Below, in pieces: positions 54,601 through 61,336 of a DNA stretch of 64,000 nt. Source of the DNA: Casuarius casuarius. Lineage: Eukaryota > Chordata > Aves > Casuariiformes > Casuariidae. The notes below the pieces were generated by a model. That model was not told the origin of the DNA, ran no database searches, and saw only the letters and a list, made by a program, of their open reading frames with translations. Within the stretch, counting starts at the first letter, position 1, and each line of letters opens with the position of its first letter. The stretch covers positions 4,249,382-4,313,381 of the forward strand of contig PTFA01000055.1 in the NCBI GenBank assembly GCA_003342895.1, read 5' to 3'. Made by a program: the position numbers and the translations under genes.

Positions 54601-55423
54601 CTTCTGGGCCAAAGTTTTGATTACAGCCGAGTAGTTCATGTAACCAGTCCACTGCCTCCGAGGCTTTGAAACAACGCTCGTAGCTTTTGAAGCGGCACCG
54701 ATGCTTCCGCAAAGGCATCCCAGAACGAAAGAGCTCGATTATCTCATTCCACTACAGAAAAAGAGCAAAGCAAACTGTCATGGGAGCTCTTCTGCTAGAA
54801 ACATTTTAGTCCTGTGAGGTAAGATCAGAATGCAGTCAGATCTAAATGCACAGCTGCATGCATTTTGATCACCTTTTGTACAAGGGCATTGAAATCTAAA
54901 ACTAACATTTAGGCACCTGGGATTTAAGCGCAAAGACAGGATTTTGCACGCTGTAATATCCAGGCTCCCGTGCTACCCACGGCTCTGCAGCCGCAGCTAA
55001 CGGTTTAACTCCCCCTTGGGTTTTACCTGACGAAAGGGTAGGCCCAGGCCCAGCGCTGACGGGCCCGGGGCCCTGCCCCCGGCCGGCCACGCGCGGTGCA
55101 TGGAGTGCCCGTGCCCGTGCCCGTGCCCGTGCCCCCGCCCCACACGCGCTGGCCCTGGGAAACGCCAGCCCCCGGCCGCGGGAAGGCGAGCGCAGCCCCG
55201 GGCCCCCACGGCCAGGGAACGGCTCAGGGCCGGGCCGGGCGCGCCCCGCCGCAGGCCGCGGCCAGGCCTGCCTCAAGACAAAGGGCCGCTACCCGGGGTC
55301 CCCGCGAAGGGGGCTGCGCAGAACGCGGGGGGGACGGGACGGGACGGCACGGCCGCCGCCCCAGGATGCTCTCACCAGCCGGGTGGCGCGGTAAGGCCCG
55401 GGGCCGACAAGCCTCGGCTCCAT
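39443..55423 (-). CDS. DEPDC1B: DEPDC1B, complete coding region in 11 exons (gene span)
   Basis: DEP domain-containing protein 1B is a mitosis-linked protein reported to promote cell-cycle progression and de-adhesion through Rho-family signalling and the phosphatase PTPRF (known for the mammalian protein). Exons in transcript order: 55423-55376, 54751-54486, 49734-49599, 46791-46664, 45869-45739, 44684-44637, 44280-44140, 42605-42439, 40945-40769, 40091-39906, 39604-39443. All ten introns are GT-AG, all phases agree, and the sum is 1,590 nt, giving 529 residues as in human. The DEP domain covers roughly residues 24-108 and a Rho-GAP-like domain roughly 200-393. The C-terminus is basic and ends in RSFRM. 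No frameshift or premature stop was found. The paralogue DEPDC1 is excluded by its much longer protein and by the ELOVL7 neighbour. Confidence 0.97.
39906..40091 (-). CDS. DEPDC1B: DEPDC1B exon 10
   Basis: 62 codons (residues 415-476). It begins [20 protein letters not shown], contains [13 protein letters not shown] and ends in the lysine-rich DKKKKLKQ. This is the less conserved region after the Rho-GAP-like domain; several positions differ from human but the length is the same. Acceptor TTTCAG, donor GTAAAT, phase 0 at both ends. Confidence 0.95.
40092..40768 (-). other. DEPDC1B intron 9 with purine-rich tract
   Basis: 677 bp. An AAAAG/AAAGG-rich purine tract lies at about 40360-40400. Nothing else was recognised. 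Confidence 0.65.
40769..40945 (-). CDS. DEPDC1B: DEPDC1B exon 9
   Basis: Exactly 59 codons (residues 356-414). It starts [20 protein letters not shown] and contains [18 protein letters not shown], the end of the Rho-GAP-like domain. Acceptor CCTCAG with a good pyrimidine tract, donor GTAGGT, phase 0 at both ends. Confidence 0.96.
40946..42438 (-). other. DEPDC1B intron 8
   Basis: About 1.5 kb. A roughly 25-bp motif around TTAATTAAA recurs near 41600 and 41660 as an imperfect direct repeat. No exon, RNA gene or mobile element was recognised. Confidence 0.65.
42439..42605 (-). CDS. DEPDC1B: DEPDC1B exon 8
   Basis: It runs to residue 355. The blocks [20 protein letters not shown] and [18 protein letters not shown] match the mammalian Rho-GAP-like domain closely. 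Acceptor ACCAG, donor GTATGT, phase 0 out. The upstream intron contains the CR1 fragment. Confidence 0.95.
42606..44139 (-). other. DEPDC1B intron 7
   Basis: About 1.5 kb, more than half of it the CR1 fragment plus the A-rich tract. The remaining 43734-44139 is AT-rich without further features. Confidence 0.75.
42880..43690 (-). mobile_element. CR1 non-LTR retrotransposon fragment (ORF2 reverse transcriptase), decayed
   Basis: On the minus strand, 43530-42919 encodes a recognisable CR1 reverse transcriptase: [19 protein letters not shown], then the catalytic FADD motif and [16 protein letters not shown]. Homology continues in a different frame past the GTNQL region, followed by in-frame stops. 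Upstream, [13 protein letters not shown] is in another frame (43575-43793), so there are at least two frame breaks. The right edge meets an A-rich tract at 43694-43733. The copy lies in DEPDC1B intron 7 in the same orientation as the gene. It lacks the 5' end and the CR1 3' tail, so it cannot be autonomous. Confidence 0.9.
44140..44280 (-). CDS. DEPDC1B: DEPDC1B exon 7 (Rho-GAP-like core)
   Basis: It encodes residues 253-299 region: [35 protein letters not shown] and DVFVSVL. The [13 protein letters not shown] stretch corresponds to the conserved Rho-GAP helix around the LP-x-PL motif. The acceptor is directly preceded by an unbroken run of 19 T on the coding strand. Donor GTAAGT, phase 1 in and phase 1 out; 141 nt, divisible by three. 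Confidence 0.95.
44283..44301. repeat. Homopolymer A19/T19 at the exon 7 acceptor
   Basis: Nineteen A on the plus strand, hence nineteen T on the gene strand, immediately before the AG of the exon 7 acceptor. It acts as the polypyrimidine tract. Confidence 0.95.
44637..44684 (-). CDS. DEPDC1B: DEPDC1B exon 6 (48 nt)
   Basis: A short exon reading (K)[15 protein letters not shown](W), where the flanking residues are split codons. It is almost invariant against the mammalian protein. Its length is divisible by three, so skipping would remove 16 residues without shifting frame. Acceptor ATGCAG, donor GTAAGT, phase 1 on both sides. Confidence 0.94.
44685..46663 (-). other. DEPDC1B introns 4 and 5 (interrupted by exon 5)
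   Basis: Intron 4 is 45870-46663 and intron 5 is 44685-45738. Both are AT-rich; I see no repeat family or RNA gene in them. Confidence 0.65.
45739..45869 (-). CDS. DEPDC1B: DEPDC1B exon 5 (start of Rho-GAP-like domain)
   Basis: It completes codon 193 and runs to residue 236 plus one base. The reading [20 protein letters not shown] and then [17 protein letters not shown] aligns along its length with the mammalian protein. In a true Rho-GAP this region would carry the arginine-finger loop (a G-x-x-R-x-S-G type motif); none is visible here. Acceptor TTACAG, donor GTGAGT, phase 1. Confidence 0.95.
46664..46791 (-). CDS. DEPDC1B: DEPDC1B exon 4
   Basis: It encodes residues 151-192 plus two bases. 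It begins [20 protein letters not shown] and ends [11 protein letters not shown], both closely matching mammalian DEPDC1B. This part links the DEP domain to the Rho-GAP-like domain. Acceptor TTTCAG, donor GTGAGT, phase 2. The split codon reads Arg where mammals have Tyr. Confidence 0.95.
46792..49598 (-). other. DEPDC1B intron 3
   Basis: About 2.8 kb, AT-rich, with no recognisable exon or mobile element. A 108-codon plus-strand open frame at 47959-48285 shows no domain and is taken as chance. Confidence 0.65.
49599..49734 (-). CDS. DEPDC1B: DEPDC1B exon 3
   Basis: It completes codon 105 (Arg) and runs to residue 150. It starts with [15 protein letters not shown], a proline-rich linker after the DEP domain that is near-identical to mammalian DEPDC1B, and continues with [17 protein letters not shown]. 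The linker's second half diverges from human. Acceptor TTGTAG, donor GTAAGT, phase 0. Confidence 0.95.
49735..54485 (-). other. DEPDC1B intron 2 (largest intron)
   Basis: About 4.75 kb of AT-rich sequence. An A-rich purine stretch lies around 51935-51990. Open frames here (for example 53341-53682) show no recognisable domain, cross ordinary intron composition and have no partner exons. No repeat family was recognised. Confidence 0.7.
54486..54751 (-). CDS. DEPDC1B: DEPDC1B exon 2 (DEP domain)
   Basis: It encodes residues 17 to 104 plus two bases of codon 105. Visible blocks include [20 protein letters not shown] at the start of the domain, [14 protein letters not shown] and [20 protein letters not shown], which are the helical core of a DEP domain. 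DEP domains commonly mediate membrane or receptor association. The acceptor is CTGTAG and the donor GTAAAC (weaker than consensus at +5 and +6), phase 2. Confidence 0.96.
54752..55375 (-). other. DEPDC1B intron 1
   Basis: 624 bp. The right half is CpG-island sequence with the hexanucleotide repeat and a short GGGAC repeat close to the donor; the left half is ordinary AT-rich intron. A third TAACGG is at 54998-55003. Donor GTGAGA, acceptor CTGTAG. Confidence 0.85.
55105..55134. repeat. (GTGCCC)5 hexanucleotide repeat in DEPDC1B intron 1
   Basis: Five perfect GTGCCC units in tandem (GGGCAC on the gene strand), inside the CpG island and the first intron. It generates proline/cysteine- or histidine/glycine-repeating frames that look protein-like but are not. 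Confidence 0.9.
55376..55423 (-). CDS. DEPDC1B: DEPDC1B exon 1 (coding part)
   Basis: It encodes the 16 N-terminal residues [16 protein letters not shown], matching the mammalian N-terminus apart from two residues near the start. The donor is GTGAGA, phase 0. The ATG has G at +4 but T at -3, so its context is only moderate. The start was chosen by homology and because the CHR element at 55489-55494 puts the likely transcription start just upstream. An in-frame ATG at 55543 would add 40 residues if transcription began earlier. Confidence 0.93.
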
Positions 55424-55488
55424 GGACGCGGCCGGGCCCCACCGTCTCCACGGAGACCGGCCGCCGCACACGCCGTGCCCGCCGACCG

Positions 55489-55494
55489 TTTGAA
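55489..55494 (-). promoter_or_regulatory. CHR element (cell-cycle genes homology region)
   Basis: TTTGAA on the plus strand and TTCAAA on the gene strand, both within the TTYRAA consensus bound by the MuvB core of DREAM and MMB. It lies 66 nt upstream of the DEPDC1B ATG and about 29 nt downstream of a CCAAT box. That spacing is typical of G2/M-expressed promoters. Mammalian DEPDC1B is a G2/M gene, so the assignment is functionally sensible but inferred. Confidence 0.6.
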
Positions 55495-55523
55495 TCCCGG
55501 CCCGCAAGGCACTGCCTCTCCCC

Positions 55524-55528
55524 ATTGG
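55524..55528 (-). promoter_or_regulatory. Proximal CCAAT box (NF-Y type)
   Basis: Reads CCAAT on the gene strand inside the CpG island. There are 29 nt between it and the CHR element. It has the same orientation as the second box at 55568-55572. Confidence 0.6.
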
Positions 55529-55540
55529 ACGGCGGGGCTG

Positions 55541-55546
55541 CACGTG
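55541..55546. promoter_or_regulatory. CACGTG E-box
   Basis: A palindromic E-box followed by AC (CACGTGAC), a USF/MYC/TFE-type site, between the two CCAAT boxes. Such a site can occur by chance; its position in the core promoter is the main support. Confidence 0.4.
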
Positions 55547-55567
55547 ACAAGCCCGCCACTGCCCGTG

Positions 55568-55572
55568 ATTGG
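55568..55572 (-). promoter_or_regulatory. Distal CCAAT box (NF-Y type)
   Basis: Reads CGCCAATCACG on the gene strand, a strong NF-Y core with the flanks usually preferred. It lies 44 bp upstream of the proximal box. A CACGTG E-box (55541-55546) sits between the two. Confidence 0.6.
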
Positions 55573-55682
55573 CGGAGGGCCTCGCTGCCCCGCCTCCCCG
55601 CTCGCGCGGAGCTGCCCCGCCTCCCGGCGTCCGACGCCTTTAGCGCCCCCAGCTCTAGGGGGCGGGGCGCCCTGCGGGTGGT

Positions 55683-55715
55683 CGGTAACGGCCGCCCGGG
55701 GCGCGGTAACGGCCG
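55683..55715 (+). promoter_or_regulatory. Paired MYB consensus sites in a 12-bp direct repeat
   Basis: The 12-mer CGGTAACGGCCG occurs at 55683-55694 and again at 55704-55715, 21 bp apart. Each copy contains TAACGG, a perfect YAACKG MYB consensus. The sites are about 260-290 nt upstream of the DEPDC1B start codon. B-MYB acts with MuvB at G2/M promoters, so a link to the CHR element is plausible but inferred. Confidence 0.4.
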
Positions 55716-55985
55716 AGCTGGTCCCGCGGTGCGCGGAGCCGCCTGCCGCCGCCGCGAGCCCTGTGCTGCGGGAGCGCGGTCTCCGGTGCGGGCCTCACCC
55801 CGCGGCCAGGAGGAGCGGCGGGGGTGTGGGGCCGCGTCCCGCCGGGCCCCTCGGCTGAGCAGGGCCGCTGGGCCCAGGTGAAACGCAGCGGGAAACGGCG
55901 GGCGGGCGGGAGGCGGAACCACCGGGGCGGGAAGAGGCAGAAAGAGTCAAGTGTAGTTTGACTCCTGCAGGGCAGGCGGGAGCGT

Positions 55986-58183
55986 CTCCTTTTGTTACAG
56001 ACCCCCGGGAAAAACAGGTAACAGACCTTGCGCAAGGCCCAAAAAGCACTGATGGGCTCCTGGGAGGTTACCTTACGTAAAATGCTGCATAGAGTGGGAA
56101 ATTAAGTTTGTAGGCAATCTAGCCTAATACCTGCTTCAGCGGGACATTTTAGCTTCCTGGAAGATAAATTACCTAATTTTTAAAACGAACATTAGCTACT
56201 TGTTCTTCTCCATACTTCCTCGAGCATGTGCCTGAACAGTAAATGGTTCAGGAAGAGGGCCCAGGTTTACGTTCGAAAAACATTCAAGACATCAATATAG
56301 GTTCTGTCCGGTTAATTACCACTTTGATAAAGAGACTGTGTCCTTTTCACAGTAATTCACACAGAAAGAAAAAAAAATGTCTATTTTCAGGACTATTAGA
56401 AAGAAGTAACTGGCAACATTAGCATTTCTCATCAGCCACATCTATGAGATGCAGCATTTTAACCCACTTCCTCTCATTATCAGTAAACGTTCACTATAAT
56501 ATTGTTTGGTTTTATATTGCACTCCCCTGCCATAACTGAAATTTATGATACATAAATGCACAATTTTTAAGCAGGAAAATAAGTGACTGTCAAGATCAAG
56601 ACTATGATTCTCACAAGCTTCAATATTGTGTGTACCATGATTGGTTTAATAACATTTTGTATTGATGTCACTAGAATACTTATGCTATATGTGACCTCTC
56701 AAGATATACGCATACAACACCCTGAAATAACACATTTTTTTTTCTCCAAATGCTTCTGCTTGTCAGTATATCGAACAGAAAAGCAAGCTATGTTATAATA
56801 GTTGTTACAGGAATAAAGCCAAACATTTTGGGAAAATCATTAATAAAACCAAGGTTTCTGTTTTACGGCCAAAGGAACATGACAGCATGACAGTTTTTAA
56901 TATAAAATGCTTGTTGTATATTAACTATTTATCTTGCAGAGGATATAAGCTTATAAATCTATGTTGCCTTTATTTGTATTCCTATTTCTTCGTTAAGTAA
57001 AACTTCAGAGAGCAAAAATGACTGACAGTTGGCTTCATAACATACAGAAAACTAAACCACTATGCAAGTAAGAAATTACGTAACAGAAACCTGGAGTGGC
57101 CCTTGCTGACAATCTGCTGAATGATCAGCATCTCCACTTTCTTCTACAGCTTATTACTTCTTAATTTCAAGCAAACTGGCTCTGGAGGCACTTGGTGATT
57201 GTGCACCTGCTAGATTTGAAGTTTTTCCTGGCTTGCTACAGTCCAGCACCTGCACGTGCCCAGAGCTGCTCACTTTTGAGCACGTATACTCCCAGCTCTC
57301 ACTTAAGCACAGCTGAGTTTGAAGAATCAGGTACTGATTTAGGTCCCAGACCAACAGTGTGTCTGGCTCCTCACAATCAGCTGCAGGATGCTTTTCTTTC
57401 AAAATGTAGATGGAGACACAGTACCTCTTACTTTTTAGAAAACTTCCAGCTGGTCCTGATACCTGCATGTTTATGCATTTTGTATTACTTGCAGGGGAAG
57501 TATTGTGAAATGAGAGACCAGAACCAGGACTTCCCCCACCATCTTACTAATTATCTGCAAGAGTACAGAGTAATGCCCACCCACCCTCCAGAAGAGGTAG
57601 AGAATAGCGTGATCCAGCTCACACCACAGATTAACAATTGTTAATTGTTAATTAACAACAACAAGCCTTTTCCTAGGAGGCCTCTGTTTCCCATACATAT
57701 GTTTGGGCCCTCAGGCTCAAGAAAGCTGTGAACCAAATTGTCCCCTTTTCTTCCTTCATCAGTATTTATTTGGTAAACTCTTATATTAAAAATGGGGAGT
57801 ACTCAAGCTTTAAAAATAAAAGAGAGGCAAGTTCTGTCCAGCTGTTTGACTAAACAGTGGTAGGTGCCTATCCTTAGGCACCCTGGAACCCAAGGGCACA
57901 CAGACATGAGCTGGAGGCTGGCTGGATTCAAGACATGGTCAGTGATTACAATTCCCACTGAAAGCCAGTGTGGCCCCTAGTCAGCATCCTGGCTGTTTTG
58001 GATTCTGCACACTGCCAGGGAGCCTAAACTCAGCACAGAGGATTCTAGGATCAAGCAGCTAAAAATTAAAGGGTTGCAATATACATCTCAAGCAAAGTGC
58101 TTTCGGGGATCTAACTTTCAATCTGCCATGATTGTTGATAGCTGCAGCAATTAAGAAGTAGAAAGATAAAATATAAATTACTT
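55986..58183. other. Intergenic stretch between the DEPDC1B promoter and the ELOVL7 3' end
   Basis: No exon of a known gene was recognised. A 150-codon plus-strand open frame at 57192-57644 overlaps a 104-codon minus-strand one at 57154-57468. Neither shows a domain, and both may simply reflect a locally more GC-balanced stretch. A hairpin-forming segment lies at about 57867-57886, and an AT-rich palindromic cluster (TTAACAATTGTTAA type) at about 57630-57656. Confidence 0.55.
57867..57886. repeat. Inverted repeat, 8-bp stem; possible relic of a palindromic MITE
   Basis: GGTGCCTA, loop TCCT, TAGGCACC. Nearby phrases (TTCCCACTGAAAG at about 57953, and TTTGAAAATCCCAC near 58390) recall palindromic miniature elements with GGTGCCTA/TAGGCACC arms in amniote genomes. 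The match is by recollection of style only, so the family is left open. Confidence 0.3.
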
Positions 58184-59360
58184 TTTATTTGTTTTATAAA
58201 GGAGACTCTCATGTAATTTTGTAAGAAATCATTTGCAACTCACGTCCAAGATAAAGTTCAAAGTCTTTCAGCATTAACAGAACACAACAAATGTCAGTAT
58301 TCCCATAAAAGTATCCAGGTAACAAAATTTACTTGCTTGGAATTGTACAACAGGAAGGCAATTCAAAAATCCCCTAAAGTTTAAGGTATTTGAAAATCCC
58401 ACACATCCAATCAAGTACAAAATAAAGCTTCTTTTCTGTTAGCAGTGATCGTAATAGAAAACAGTACGTTTAAATACAACACATTCACTTAAACTTCTTT
58501 AACTTCTCATTTACAGGTCTGTTGCATACAGTAATTCCTTAATAAACTCATACAGTATAAATGCAACTTGCATACATATAGCTAGGTCCTTTAATTTCTG
58601 TACATGTGTGACCATAACGATCTGCCTAGCAATGGAAAACAACATGTTAGTTGATTCTGTATGGACTGCATCATGCCCTATGACCACTGTCTGCCCCACT
58701 GTCCCTCTCAATAGTTCAGGGAATGGCATGCATCTTTTTACCTAGTACCAGAGAGCAGAGACAAAGTGCTGTTGGAGAATGGAGAAACTTTAACCTTGAG
58801 TTGTTACAAAAAAAAACAATAAAAACTTTCTAGGAATGTACTTCACTAGATAAGGGAATGGGAGGAAACAGAGCACAGTACAATCATACTAGCTGACATT
58901 TAGGCTTCAATCAAACTCTGTTTCTTTTTTAAAAAATGTTATTGGAAGACTAAGATTTTGGCTACTGAATTACAAGATTCAACAGTCTGGCCTACCAAGA
59001 TCAAAATATATCTGTAGATATGTTGAATAATATAACAATATTTTGATACTTTGTTGAACAAACCAGTAGGTTTTTTGATCATTACACAATAACACAGTTT
59101 GGATAATGTTTAAATTAGTAGACGTTTCCTGCACTTAGGATAATGCTTAAATGAGTATAAATTTCCTACATGAAATGACTTAAGATATTTTAATAAAACA
59201 GGGTATATCCAAAAAAATCTATCATCTTCAAATTAAACACCATACTTTGACAGATTAAGATATATCCCATTCTTTAATGTAATATAGTTGGTAAACACAT
59301 ATAACAATGTTTATATGTATTAACAATATTAATGATAAGCTTTAGATTCTATAAACTGTA
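58184..59360 (-). other. Possible extended ELOVL7 3' UTR
   Basis: AT-rich sequence between the two candidate AATAAA signals, with no other recognisable feature. A 72-codon minus-strand open frame at 58511-58729 has no domain. Confidence 0.3.
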
Positions 59361-59813
59361 TTTATTGAAATTTCATTCTTTTAATAAAATGCAGCTGAAA
59401 TTCTCAACAACTTATAACAAGGTGCAGTAATTTTCTCAGTGTTCAAAGTACTATGTACTTGTCATACACATTTTAATTTTCCCAATGATTACCCTTATTT
59501 GCATGCATCTTCTAGACAGAGATCATCTATCCAGTCATTTCTAGCAGAACAAAGATGAACAAGGTATTGGGAAAAAAGAAAAGCATAACTTTTTTTTACT
59601 TTTTTTTTTTTTTAATCTGAGATCCACGTTGTTCCCCCCACCCCACCCCCCAAATTCTGAAACCCAAATAACTTATGGTAAAAATACCAGTTCTGTTTTG
59701 GAAAAAAACATACAAAATATACACGATGTAGTGTGTGCACCTAAATATCTTGATTGTCAAGTAGTACAAGTTTCCACTTGGAGATATACACATTTTATAG
59801 ACAAGAGTTTGTT
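59361..59813 (-). other. ELOVL7: ELOVL7 3' UTR (minimum extent), with first AATAAA
   Basis: The first AATAAA on the gene strand is at 59366-59361, about 450 nt after the stop; another at 58189-58184 would give about 1.6 kb. Mammalian ELOVL7 messages have long 3' UTRs, so the distal signal may be used as well. The UTR contains a G-rich block (59633-59650) and an A-rich tract (about 59590-59613). Confidence 0.4.
59633..59650 (-). repeat. G-rich block in the ELOVL7 3' UTR
   Basis: On the gene strand three G runs (about six, four and six bases) are separated by single T. With short loops it could form a G-quadruplex in RNA. It lies about 165-180 nt after the stop codon. Confidence 0.6.
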
Positions 59814-60017
59814 TCACTGATCTTTGCTGATCCTTTTTTTTGTCATCTTTGGTAGTCTTTGCCCCTTTGTGTAAGCATTGTACCAGAAGTGGAGAAACAA
59901 GACTAAAAACATAGAGCCATACAGCCAAATAATAAACATGAAAATTGGATACTGGTACTGACAATCATCCATAATGTAGATTTGTCCTATGTGGCCTGTA
60001 ACCATAATAAACTGGAC
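59814..60017 (-). CDS. ELOVL7: ELOVL7 last coding exon with stop
   Basis: 67 codons and TGA at 59816-59814. It begins [12 protein letters not shown], continues [10 protein letters not shown], a hydrophobic last membrane helix ending in [17 protein letters not shown], and a short basic cytosolic tail ending RISKDQ. Acceptor TTCCAG. The tail keeps lysine at position -3, but the human -5 lysine is isoleucine here. Confidence 0.95.
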   Translation of the reverse strand, partial: VQFIMVTGHIGQIYIMDDCQYQYPIFMFIIWLYGSMFLVLFLHFWYNAYTKGQRLPKMTKKRISKDQ

Positions 60018-61336
60018 CTGGAAAAGATAGATATGGAAAAATAAGTATTTCTTAAATAAAAGACAAACTATACAAGTTCAACAAAGATTCAGCATACCTC
60101 ACATACAGAAAGAACACAAAGTTGGGGAGGCACTGAAATACTTTTTCACAGAATAAAGAAAGGGAAGTCCTGGGATAAACTGAAAGTGAATTACAAGCAG
60201 CATGGAGAAAGCCTTACTAGGAGAAAGGAAGTCTGCACTTCCCGGATCAGAAAAGAAACAAAAAAATCAGGCATGTCTGACTAGTGACAAATGGGAAACT
60301 CCTTTAGAAAATATAGCCAGAAGGACTGGTGAACATAAATTTCCCCCCTCCCTACCTTACACACTCTCATGTTACACAAAGGCCTGCAGGTCCCAAGAAA
60401 CAATTTAACAAAGAATTTTAAAGAAAAATGTTCCACATAAAAGGAAAGTTAATAATCCAGAGGTTGCACCACCAGGACAAAAAGACTTAAATAGGTTATA
60501 ATTGTTCAGGGTAAATCATCCTTAGTTACATGAACTCTTCCATTAACACCAGACCTGGTTTAAGCAGTTACTAGCCATGGTTACCTCTCCCTGCTCATTT
60601 CCCTCCTCCACCAGCAGAAGTCTCTTTGGTCAGGCCAAACTAATAGTTTGGTCAGAGCCAGAGTTTTGAGAATTCAACTATAAAAAAAGCAGGGCATGAA
60701 AAAGTAGCCAGAGCAGTAACCATTTCAAAGTGATTTGCTGCTGATAGAACAGCTAATGTAATTATTGCAAGAGCATTTTTTCAGGCTCTGAATCAAGGAG
60801 AGGTAAATTCTTTAAAATCAAACAATTTCTGTGAAAGAATGGACAAGAAATTCTTAAGAAATACTTCAGGTGACACTCTTTTTTCCTTTACTGATTACTA
60901 TTTACATGTATATTCTGTGCATTAATAAGTTATTTGTATGTTTTTTTGGTGAAGGCTTACATTCTAATCATTTTTACACAGGCAGTGAGTTTTGTAAATT
61001 TATTCACCAAGTACTGCATAACTGAAAACTTCTTGTGTGTAAATCTCAGGGATTATTGCAAATGCTGAAATCAGCAGATTTGAGTGGATTTTGTATGAAA
61101 CTACTTAAAACAAAGTAGAAATTTACTGCATAAACTCTGCATTAGTCACAATCAATCAGCTTTCTGAGAGATGTTCAAGTCAAACAGAAAATTACTCACA
61201 AGCTGTATAGTTGTCATGTACTTTTTCCACCACAAATATTTATGATAGGCTGGTCCCAAAGAACAGATTCCATAATAAGTATACATGATGACATGTACAA
61301 TACTGTTCAACAAAGCATGAAACGTTCCTAAACCAC
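59814..61336 (-). CDS. ELOVL7: ELOVL7, 3'-terminal part (last two coding exons; 5' exons outside window)
   Basis: ELOVL7 is an endoplasmic-reticulum membrane 3-ketoacyl-CoA synthase. It does the condensing step of very-long-chain fatty-acid elongation, mainly on saturated C16-C20 acyl-CoAs, working with ketoacyl reductase, dehydratase and enoyl reductase (family knowledge). The coding pieces 61336-61200 and 60017-59814 join in phase 0 and give the C-terminal 113 of about 280 residues. The HxxHH histidine box would be encoded further upstream, beyond position 64000, so it cannot be checked. ELOVL7 is preferred over other ELOVL paralogues because DEPDC1B is adjacent in the same orientation, as in human, and because of the DCQYQYP and [17 protein letters not shown] blocks. 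Confidence 0.93.
60018..61199 (-). other. ELOVL7 last intron
   Basis: 1,182 bp, AT-rich, GT-AG. No exon, RNA gene or mobile element was recognised in it. Confidence 0.8.
61200..61336 (-). CDS. ELOVL7: ELOVL7 penultimate coding exon
   Basis: It reads [20 protein letters not shown] and then [20 protein letters not shown], with the family-wide N-x-x-x-H-V-x-M-Y-x-Y-Y motif intact. These are membrane-embedded segments next to the catalytic core. Acceptor TCTACAG (phase 1 in), donor GTGAGT (phase 0 out). Confidence 0.95.

Larger units (their letters stand above)
55020..55985. promoter_or_regulatory. CpG island covering DEPDC1B exon 1 and promoter
   Basis: The sequence changes abruptly from AT-rich to very GC-rich with dense CpG, then returns to AT-rich on both sides. 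It covers the first coding exon and the start of intron 1. GC boxes include the run at 55660-55669 and the paired copies at 55584-55599 and 55611-55625. No second gene diverging to the right was recognised. Long open frames here in several frames at once result from the lack of AT-rich stop codons. Confidence 0.9.

Noticed and set aside
55096..55922. Open frames of 232 to 261 codons on both strands around 55.1-55.9 kb
   Set aside because: They overlap each other in several frames, lie in a CpG island, are dominated by Arg, Pro, Ala and Gly, and overlap exon 1 and the promoter of DEPDC1B. They arise because stop codons are rare in GC-rich DNA.
57192..57644. 150-codon plus-strand open frame between the two genes
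   Set aside because: No recognisable domain or partner exons, and a second long frame overlaps it on the other strand. Composition alone can explain it; transcript data would be needed to revive it.
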